A stretch of 64,000 nucleotides of DNA from Candidatus Peribacterales bacterium (GTDB lineage: Bacteria > Patescibacteriota > Gracilibacteria > Peribacterales > Peribacteraceae): positions 124,001 to 188,000 of the forward strand of contig JAGVDM010000004.1 of the NCBI GenBank assembly GCA_020058765.1. The letters are read 5' to 3'. Positions 51,817 to 59,000 of this stretch are shown one piece after another. Made by a program: the position numbers and the translations under genes. Under the pieces are notes generated by a model, which was not told where the DNA came from, did not search any database, and saw only the letters and a list, made by a program, of their open reading frames with translations. Every line of letters begins with the position of its first letter. The stretch's first letter is position 1.

Positions 51817-52053
51817 CTACAAATCGGTCTCCGGATTGTGTGTATCGCTCATTTCCAGTACGGTGCTCGTTTTGCGGCGATGCCGTTCCTGCAACTCCTC
51901 GGACGTGACGTCGAAGTCCGGGAGCGTACTGGAGATCTCTACGAGATCCTCGTCGTTCTCGCCCTCGCCCTGCAGGGGCTCTAAGAAGTCGGCGTCGGTC
52001 TCGCCGCTCATTTCTGCTTCGAAGTCGTCATCAATGTGTCCGAAGGGTGTCAT
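51817..52053 (-). CDS. Hypothetical acidic protein, 78 aa
   Basis: Short and very acidic (DDDFEAEMSGETDADFLEPL, GEGENDEDLVE), ending in a basic patch (ERHRRKTSTVLEM). Probably disordered or a small binding protein; no family known. The ATG at 52053 is preceded by a C/T-rich leader (CTCTATTCCTTCATTCC) and lies 28 bp after the stop of the next upstream gene on the same strand. Confidence 0.55.
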   Translation of the reverse strand: MTPFGHIDDDFEAEMSGETDADFLEPLQGEGENDEDLVEISSTLPDFDVTSEELQERHRRKTSTVLEMSDTHNPETDL

Positions 52054-52081
52054 GAGAAATAGGAATGAAGGAATAGAGTTT

Positions 52082-52489
52082 TTACTGCTTTTTACCAAGC
52101 AATCCCCAAAGATTCCAGGCCGTTTTTTGCGCGGGCTCGTCGAGTTCCTTTTGATGCTTTTCGACAGCGGCGTACTGTTCAGTGGCTTTTCCGGGTACGG
52201 AGACAATACGGTAAAAGCTATTCTGCGTTTGCACCCATAATCGACCGTTTCCATCTTGTGCCATTGCCTCGATCTCGCTGGTGGATGTCATCCTGACCCC
52301 CTGCATTATCCGAAGGCTGCCCCCTACACTTTCCCCCAATGTGCCAACATTGTTGTAGGACAGATTTGGCGTGCTTTCTGTCACGTCAGTAAAACGATCA
52401 ATATTCACACATTCAAGCATCGGGAGCGACTGTAAGCGCTTCCACTCGGTGGGCATTCGATCATGTCTGTTTTGTATATTTTCGCTCAT
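52082..52489 (-). CDS. Hypothetical protein, 135 aa
   Basis: Family not recognised. The central part contains MTSTSEIEAMAQDGNGRLWVQTQNSFYRIV, reminiscent of one beta-propeller or Sec-independent strand repeat, and the end is rich in Gln/Lys (HQKELDEPAQKTAWNLW). No signal peptide. The ATG at 52489 is fixed by a TATAAT box 7 nt upstream. Confidence 0.65.
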   Translation of the reverse strand: MSENIQNRHDRMPTEWKRLQSLPMLECVNIDRFTDVTESTPNLSYNNVGTLGESVGGSLRIMQGVRMTSTSEIEAMAQDGNGRLWVQTQNSFYRIVSVPGKATEQYAAVEKHQKELDEPAQKTAWNLWGLLGKKQ

Positions 52490-52496
52490 TAGTACT

Positions 52497-52524
52497 ATTA
52501 TAACAGAATTCACTACATAAAGAA
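52497..52524 (-). promoter_or_regulatory. Leaderless promoter, TTCTTT-16-TATAAT
   Basis: On the minus strand TTCTTT (52524-52519), 16 bp, then TATAAT (52502-52497), which ends 7 nt before the ATG at 52489. The -35 overlaps the groEL terminator stem. Confidence 0.65.
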
Positions 52525-52551
52525 ACAGCCGCCTGGAGCGACTGTTTCTGG
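52519..52551 (-). terminator. Terminator of the groES-groEL operon
   Basis: Inverted repeat AGAAACAG/CTGTTTCT (52521-52528 with 52542-52549) with a 13-nt loop and trailing Ts on the minus strand, 17 bp past the groEL stop. Confidence 0.7.
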
Positions 52552-52567
52552 CTGATTTACGGGCTGT

Positions 52568-54214
52568 TTAGAAGTCCATGCCGCCCATTCCTCCTCCTGG
52601 CATTGCCGGGGCAGGGGATTCCTTTTCTGGGATTTCGGCAATAGCTGCTTCGAGTGTAAGGAACATGGAAGCCACAGAAGCGGCATTCTCTAGGGCTGAA
52701 CGGGTGACTTTCTTCGGGTCGATCACCATGTTCTTCACGAGATCTTCGTATTCACCAGTGAGAGCGTTGTAGCCGTGGTTGCCCGTCATGCCGCGCACCT
52801 TCTCTACAACCACCTTGCCCTGTGCGCCAGCGTTATTGGCAATGTTCTCTAGCGGTGCTGTAAGTGCTGCTGCAACGATGTCGATGCCAGCCTGCTCGTC
52901 GTCGTTACTTCCCTTGAGCTTGGTAAGTACGCCAAGCGCACGGATGTATGCCACACCTCCGCCCGGCAGAATGCCTTCCTCGGCAGCAGCGCGGGTTGCG
53001 GAGAGCGCATCTTCCACACGGTGCTGCTTCTCCTTCTGTTCCACTTCGGTTGCTGCACCAACTTTGATCACGGCGACACCGCCGCTCATCTTTGCGAGGC
53101 GCTCCAAGAGCTTCTCGCGATCGAAGTCGGACTTGGTCTCTTCGATCTGCGACTTGATCTGGCTGACACGTGCTTCGATTTCCTTTTTCTTGCCACCGCC
53201 ATCCACAATGAGCGTGGCGTCTTTGCTGCTCACTACTCTGCGAGCAGTGCCGAGATCATCCAATGTAGCGTTCTCCAACTTGAGGCCGACCTCCTCGGAA
53301 ATCACGCGTCCTCCCGTGAGTGTTGCGATATCTTTGAGGATCTCTTTGCGACGATCGCCGAAGGCAGGTGCCTTGACGGCGAGAGCCGAAAAGCCGCCGC
53401 GGAGCTTGTTGACCACAAGTGTTGCGAGTGCTTCGCCTTCTACGTTCTCTGCAATGATCACCAGCTCTTTCTTGCCGCGCTGGGCGAGGCTTTCTAAGAG
53501 CGGGAGAATCTCTTGGATGGAGCTGATCTTTTTATCGGTAATCAGAATGTGTGCGTTCTCGAACGTGGCTTCCATACGCGCCGCATCGGTTACGAAGTAC
53601 GCGGAGATGTAGCCGTTATCGAACTGCATACCCTCGACGTATTCCTTCTCGATACCAAGCGTTTGACCAGCCTCCACGGTAATCACTGCATTGGCAATGT
53701 CTCCGTTCTTTGTTGTTTCCTCAATCACTTCGGCGATCACATCGCCCACCTCTTCATCCTGTGCAGAAATCGTTGCCACTGCCTTGTACTCTTCTTTCTT
53801 CTTCACCATGGTTTTCATTTTCTCGAGTTCCTTGATGACGGCTTCTACTGCCTTGTCGATACCGCGCTTAATGGAGATGGCATTGCTGCCGGAGCTCAAA
53901 TGCTTGAGGCCTTCCTGCATAATGGCATGCGCCAACACTGTTGCAGTAGTAGTGCCGTCGCCCGCTGCATCGTTGGTTTTGGTAGCAGCTTCTTTTACGA
54001 GCTGCGCGCCCATGTTTTCGAACTTGTCCTCGAGTTCGATTTCCTTGGCGACGGTGACGCCGTCTTTGGTAACGGTCGGTGCGCCGTAGCTCTTTTCTAT
54101 AAGGACATTGCGACCCTTGGGTCCCATGGTTGCGCGCACCGCGGCCGCGAGTTTGCTGACGCCCACAAGAACCTTGTCGCGTGCTTCGTTGCTGAAGATG
54201 AGTTGTTTAGCCAT
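52568..54214 (-). CDS. groEL: Chaperonin GroEL
   Basis: 60-kDa ring chaperonin. The sequence is close to canonical throughout: [17 protein letters not shown], the ATP-binding [34 protein letters not shown], and the C-terminal GGMGGMDF tail. Length of 548 aa is normal. It follows groES by 36 bp in a two-gene operon. The leader is strongly C/T-rich (CTTTCTCCACTCCCCTTTTC and onward to the ATG), with no Shine-Dalgarno site despite presumed high expression. Confidence 0.99.
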   Translation of the reverse strand: MAKQLIFSNEARDKVLVGVSKLAAAVRATMGPKGRNVLIEKSYGAPTVTKDGVTVAKEIELEDKFENMGAQLVKEAATKTNDAAGDGTTTATVLAHAIMQEGLKHLSSGSNAISIKRGIDKAVEAVIKELEKMKTMVKKKEEYKAVATISAQDEEVGDVIAEVIEETTKNGDIANAVITVEAGQTLGIEKEYVEGMQFDNGYISAYFVTDAARMEATFENAHILITDKKISSIQEILPLLESLAQRGKKELVIIAENVEGEALATLVVNKLRGGFSALAVKAPAFGDRRKEILKDIATLTGGRVISEEVGLKLENATLDDLGTARRVVSSKDATLIVDGGGKKKEIEARVSQIKSQIEETKSDFDREKLLERLAKMSGGVAVIKVGAATEVEQKEKQHRVEDALSATRAAAEEGILPGGGVAYIRALGVLTKLKGSNDDEQAGIDIVAAALTAPLENIANNAGAQGKVVVEKVRGMTGNHGYNALTGEYEDLVKNMVIDPKKVTRSALENAASVASMFLTLEAAIAEIPEKESPAPAMPGGGMGGMDF

Positions 54215-54250
54215 AAGAGAGTTGGGTGAAAAGGGGAGTGGAGAAAGCGA

Positions 54251-54580
54251 TTACTTGGAGACGATGCCGAGAATGGAATCGAGGTGAAGCACCTTGAGCT
54301 CCACGTCTTTTCCTGCCTTGGTTTTCGCCTTAATATCGTCGCCGGCGTAACGGCCAAAGAGCACCTTGTCGCCGATCTTCAGGTAGTCGTGCGGGTTTAC
54401 GGAATCTTTGCCGATGCCGCCCTTGCCCATGGCGACCACTTCGCCTTCCTGTGGCTTGTCTTTGTCTGCTGTGTCGGGGATCACAATGCCCGATGCAGTA
54501 ACCTGCTCCTGCTCGAGTGGGCGCACAACAACGCGGTCACCGAGTGGTGTAATTTTGACGGCGAGATCTTTATCTGCCAT
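54251..54580 (-). CDS. groES: Co-chaperonin GroES
   Basis: 10-kDa lid of the GroEL ring. It has ITPLGDRVVVRPLEQEQVTASGIVIPD, the mobile-loop region, and the PHDYLKIGDKVLFGRYAGDD barrel strands. The ATG at 54580 gives 109 aa, slightly longer than average; the frame upstream of it lies in the leader and is not coding. First gene of the groES-groEL operon, with a strong promoter and operator-like repeats upstream. Confidence 0.98.
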   Translation of the reverse strand: MADKDLAVKITPLGDRVVVRPLEQEQVTASGIVIPDTADKDKPQEGEVVAMGKGGIGKDSVNPHDYLKIGDKVLFGRYAGDDIKAKTKAGKDVELKVLHLDSILGIVSK

Positions 54581-54628
54581 ACGAATGAAAGGGGAAAGGT
54601 GTAGGAGAAATGCGTATTGAAGCGCGAA

Positions 54629-54647
54629 TAACACTCTTGTTGTGTTA
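54629..54647. promoter_or_regulatory. Inverted repeat in the groES leader
   Basis: TAACAC-N7-GTGTTA, a perfect 6-bp dyad just downstream of the predicted groES transcription start. Possible operator or mRNA hairpin. Confidence 0.5.
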
Positions 54648-54677
54648 GCGCTAGCAGTCGGAATTATAGAGTGATAA
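54645..54677. promoter_or_regulatory. CIRCE-like operator with a 15-bp spacer
   Basis: TTAGCGCTA-N15-GAGTGATAA. The half-sites match the HrcA operator CIRCE (TTAGCACTC-N9-GAGTGCTAA) at 7/9 and 8/9, but the spacer is 15 instead of 9. It covers the -10 box of the groES promoter, where a repressor would block transcription. It shares bases with the adjacent leader dyad. Confidence 0.5.
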
Positions 54678-54690
54678 TCCCGAGCGTCAA
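54663..54690 (-). promoter_or_regulatory. groESL promoter
   Basis: Minus-strand TTGACG (54690-54685), 16 bp, then TATAAT (54668-54663): the strongest promoter in the window. The leader is about 75 nt. Confidence 0.85.
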
Positions 54691-54724
54691 GACATGCAGC
54701 TTGCGAGGACAAAGGAGGAAGAGA

Positions 54725-54753
54725 TTGCAGATGCTCTGGTGATGCGGTAGAAG
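54725..54753 (+). promoter_or_regulatory. Leaderless promoter, TTGCAG-17-TAGAAG
   Basis: TTGCAG (54725-54730), 17 bp, TAGAAG (54748-54753); the hexamer ends 7 nt before the ATG at 54761. Confidence 0.6.
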
Positions 54754-54760
54754 CGAGTAC

Positions 54761-55918
54761 ATGCATTCCAAGAACGCACTGGGCATATGCTTGGTCGCTG
54801 CAATGATCGTGAGTGGATGTAGTGCATCTGTGCCGCAGCAACCGTTGAGTTTGGAGGAGCGGGTACAACAGTCTCACGATGCAGGAGTCGCATGGTTCCG
54901 TACTTCTCTACGCAAGGACAAGGGGCTCTTTCGGTATATGTACCATCCCATACAGGATGAAGCGTCTACGAAGCAGAATGAGCTGCGGCAGATGATGGCC
55001 TCACGATTGCTGGCCGAACTTGCCGCCGAAGACCCATCATTCTTGGCAGATCACCTGCGAAATTTGGAGTTCTTGTTTGAGCATTGGTATAGGGAAGACG
55101 GAGACATTGGGTACATGGTGTACAGCAACAAGTCCAAGCTCGGAGGCAATGCCATGGCATTGCGTATGCTCGTATGGAGCCCGCTTTTTGCAGAGTACAG
55201 CGAGCAAGCCGAGAAGATTGCCAACAGTATTGTGTCACTTATAGGGCCAGATGGGGCTATGCAGCCGTGGCTCGTAGAACCCGACTACGACTATGACCCC
55301 GAGCGATTGCTCACGTTCTATTCCGGCGAGGCAATCTTGGCACTGTTAGAATATGCAAAGAAAACAGGGTCACAGTTCTATTGGGATGAGGCAGTCCGGG
55401 CGCAGGGGTATTACATTGATCGATATGTGACCCATATGGAGGAGAACTACTATCCCGCGTATGTGCCATGGCACACGCAGTCACTCCGCATCCTTTACGA
55501 TGCAACTGGTGATTCGCGCTATGCGGATGCGATTTTTGCCCTGAACGACAAGCTCCTGGAAATTCAAGATACAACCGAGTACATCGGGCGCTTCTATAAT
55601 CCGGCGACCCCACAGTACGGTACGCCGCACTCCTCGTCCGATGCTGTGTACATGGAAGGATTGGCACACGCTTATCATGTTGCGAGAGAAGCTGAGGATG
55701 CTGAACGGGCAATGCGCTACGCCGTTGCGATAGAACTTGCAGTCCGTAATCTGGAAACATTGCAATATACGGCGCATAACACACGCGACTACCCGCGCCC
55801 GAAAGAAGTAATAGGTGCTCTGCAAATTAGCGCTAGGAATCCGTCAATTCGCATTGATACGACACAACACATGCTTGATGGCTATAGGGAACTCTTGCGG
55901 CAGCAGAGCGAGCTATAA
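54761..55918 (+). CDS. Lipoprotein with (alpha/alpha)-barrel-like fold
   Basis: Lipoprotein signal with lipobox MIVSGC (Cys near residue 20), so it is anchored on the outer face of the membrane. The body is built of paired helices with aromatic-rich turns (WFRTSLRKDKGLFRYMYHP, LEFLFEHWYREDGDIGYMVY, FYSGEAILALLEYAKKTG, YYPAYVPWHTQSLRILYDAT, SSDAVYMEGLAHAYHVA). This is the pattern of six-hairpin glycosidases and of the glucuronyl C5-epimerase C-terminal domain. A sugar-acting or sugar-binding role is plausible but unproven. Length is 385 aa. It is divergent from groES. Confidence 0.8.
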   Translation: MHSKNALGICLVAAMIVSGCSASVPQQPLSLEERVQQSHDAGVAWFRTSLRKDKGLFRYMYHPIQDEASTKQNELRQMMASRLLAELAAEDPSFLADHLRNLEFLFEHWYREDGDIGYMVYSNKSKLGGNAMALRMLVWSPLFAEYSEQAEKIANSIVSLIGPDGAMQPWLVEPDYDYDPERLLTFYSGEAILALLEYAKKTGSQFYWDEAVRAQGYYIDRYVTHMEENYYPAYVPWHTQSLRILYDATGDSRYADAIFALNDKLLEIQDTTEYIGRFYNPATPQYGTPHSSSDAVYMEGLAHAYHVAREAEDAERAMRYAVAIELAVRNLETLQYTAHNTRDYPRPKEVIGALQISARNPSIRIDTTQHMLDGYRELLRQQSEL

Positions 55919-55922
55919 AACT

Positions 55923-55951
55923 TTGCTCGTATGGACATTGTGCTCTATACA
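55923..55951 (+). promoter_or_regulatory. Candidate promoter of the giant surface-protein gene
   Basis: TTGCTC (55923-55928), 17 bp, TATACA (55946-55951). It would give a leader of about 108 nt, long for this window. Confidence 0.5.
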
Positions 55952-55976
55952 ATTTTTGTTCAAAACCGCAATAAGG

Positions 55977-55996
55977 CTTGTAATTTTATTTACAAG
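55977..55996 (+). repeat. Perfect hairpin in the leader of the giant surface-protein gene
   Basis: CTTGTAA-TTTTAT-TTACAAG, 7-bp arms with a 6-nt loop. It lies between the candidate promoter and the start codon, so it may control expression, or end transcripts of the upstream lipoprotein gene. Confidence 0.5.
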
Positions 55997-56065
55997 TCAT
56001 ACGTCTCACCCGTAGCATTTGCGAGTACTTTCAGTGCTCGTCTCCTTCATCCTCCCACCTAATTT

Positions 56066-59000
56066 ATGGTGTACGTACAAACTCTCTCCGTGTCACGCCG
56101 CAGCGTGGCAGTTTTTTCTGGCGTTGCGCTGCTACTCTCACAACTTGTGGGGCAGCTGCCACTGTTCTCGGTTCAGCACGCACTCGCGGCTGCACCGCTC
56201 TGTAATGGCATTACTGCCACGATCTACGTAGAAGCAGGCTTGATTGTCGGTGGTCCTAATAATGGCGATGTGTATGCTGGTGTATTGAATGGAGATGGTA
56301 GTGATGATGTCATCGTTGGTACTACCGGTGACGATACGATCAATGCAGGAGGAGGAAATGACTTGGTCTGTGGTGATGCAGGTAATGACACTATTTACGG
56401 TGAGGGGCAGGATGATGACCTTTGGGGGGATGATGGCAATGACGTACTTGATGGTGGCGGAGGTGCGGATATTCTCCGTGGTCGCGCAGGAAATGATGAA
56501 CTTCGCGGTGGAGGTGGTGCAGACACGCTTAACGGCGGTGCAGGGTACGACACGCTGCGCGGCGAAGGCGGCAACGATGATTTGGATGGTCAGGCTGATG
56601 ATGACAACTGTGATGGGGGTGGTCAGGGTGGAGACACGGAAACGGACTGTGAAAATACGGACAGTTTCAAAGGCATCATCGTGATCAATAAGGATGCGTC
56701 CCCCGACAGCGCAGACATCTTCACCTTTACCGGACTCGGCGGATTCACGCTGCAGGACGACGGTGATGAGAACACGGATCCGAGCCAATACGTGGTGTAC
56801 CGGGATGCGGGAGTGTACAACGTGACAGAAACTGCCGATCCCAACTGGACCGTGCAGAATGTGGAGTGTTTTGATGCAGACGGTTCGACGACCGTCGACG
56901 TTCCGAACGGTTCCGCCGCAATTAATATTGATGCGGGCGAAATCGTGGAATGCACGTTCACCAATATTCCCTACGTATCCCCCTTGCCTGCAGGATGCGA
57001 CTTCGAACTGGATCCCGGTGACGACATCCAGGCGGCGATCGATGCAGCTGATGCCGGCGATGTGATCTGTTTGAACCCCGGCCTCTACCAGCAGAGCGCA
57101 ACGATTACGGTGAGCGAAGAGGTCACCATTACCCGCACGAGCTGCGATCCGGATGTCATCGTGACTCGCACGGCCGGTGATACGGCGACCGAGGCGATTG
57201 TGGACGGCGACGGCAGCACGAACGTATTTTTGATCGAAGCGAACAATGTGACACTGCAGTGTTTGGAGGTGCGCAACGGCGAAGACGACCTGGTGTACAA
57301 CACGACGAGCACGCGCACGGGTCTCGTGGTCAAGAACAACATTGTGCACGATTCCTCCGATGACGATGGAATCCAGCTGAAGAAGGCACCGGGAGCATTG
57401 GTGCAGTACAACGACGTGTACGACATCGCGGGTGACGGTATCAATCTTTCCGACGGGTCCGACGGCGGCCAGATCCTGGACAACCGCGTGCATGACGTGA
57501 GCACGGATTCCGGTTCGGCGAATGGCGCGATCTACGTCTATAATAGCGACAATCTCACGATCAGCGGCAACTTGGTGTACGACATTCCGAATCAGGAGGG
57601 CATCAAGGTTGGCGAAGGATCGTACTTCGGCGTCGGAGGCTCGGTGACCGACAACGTTATCGTCGATGTCGATCAAGACGCCATCAACGTGTACATGGGG
57701 GACACTGTCGTATCGGGCAACAAGATCTCCGACAGCGACAGTAGCAACGGCGCCATCTACGTGAGCTACAACATCGATAACGTGTCGATCACCAACAACC
57801 TGATCGAGAACAACACAACGTACGGCGTGCGCGTGGGAAAGAGTTCCCTCTACCCGACCAACGTGACGGTGAATGACAACTGCATCCAGGGGAACGACGA
57901 CGGCGTGATCTTCAACGCCGGCGCCAATCCCGATTTGAATGCGGAGAACAACTGGTGGGGCGCGGCTTCCGGTCCCTCCGGTTCCGGCCCGGGCGCAGGC
58001 GATACGGTCGGTGCAGACATCGACTTCGACCCCTTCAACACCACGGGATGCACGTTGCCTGCAATCGTGGATAACTTCGCTCCGTTCGGGATCCCCGACA
58101 GCGAAGACGACCCGCTCGATCCCAGCACTACTCCGGTCCCGACCGACACGACTCCGCCCCCCGTGCCTACGCATGTCTCCCCAGTGGATGGCGATACGCT
58201 TACCGCTGCAGAGTTGGACAAGGCAGACTGGACCGATGAAACAGATCCGTCCGTTCCCGTAACGTACATTTACCAGTCTTCCAATAGTCCTGCCACGAAC
58301 ATTGATGGATCGTTTGTGACTCCGGCATACACATCCAGTAGCCTCACTGCCTCCGAGATCCCGACGCCGGGCACGCCGGAAGGTACCTACTACTGGCATG
58401 TTCGCGCAGTTGACGATGAAGGAAACGCCAGTGCATGGAGCACTGCCTGGTCATTTACCGTCGACAATTCGCCTGCACCGGTGTGCACGACTACCGATGC
58501 CGACATCGCCTTCCACATTCCGTTCGACGAAACGTCGGGAACCGTGGCGGCGGACGCTTCGGGAAATGGAATAGACGGTGCGCATATGAACGGTCCGGTG
58601 ATCAGCGTGGACGCGCCAATAGTGTCATTCGACAATCCCCGGAGCCTAAGCTTTGACGGAACAGATGACTACCTTGATCTTGGTAATACGGCGTTCCCCA
58701 CGCCCGCCTCGTTCTCCATTTCGGCTTGGGTGAAGGCGGATACGATCGGCGACGACCGGCAGGTGGTATCGAAGGGGTACAACGGTACCCAGACAGAGTG
58801 GGAGATGAAGACGACCACTGCGGATGGGAAAATGAGCTTCCAAAGTTTCAATAATCCCAATCAAGTCGGCGTTGAGGCTCTCACGCCCCTTACTGCAGAC
58901 GTTTGGACGCACTTTGTTGGAACATTTGACGGCACCACTTGGTCGATCTACATGAATGGATCATTGAATAATTCAGCAGCTGGTGCTGCACCCGTGAGTA

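Noticed and set aside
51646-51984. 112-codon plus-strand frame between the small unknown genes
   Set aside because: No promoter, poor start, and it overlaps a minus-strand gene that has better leader and composition.
52779-54229. Long frames opposite groEL
   Set aside because: Shadow frames of a canonical groEL.
54645-54677. A canonical CIRCE element
   Set aside because: The half-sites fit, but the spacer is 15 bp rather than 9, so it is listed only as CIRCE-like.
56340-56650. Tandem repeats resembling a CRISPR or DNA satellite
   Set aside because: The repetition is in-frame Gly/Asp nonapeptide (RTX-like) coding with varying DNA; no spacers and no cas genes.
56138-58399. 753-codon open frame opposite the giant surface protein
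   Set aside because: Antisense artefact of the Asp/Gly-rich RTX and beta-helix coding; the product is Val/Ile/Arg repeats without known motifs.
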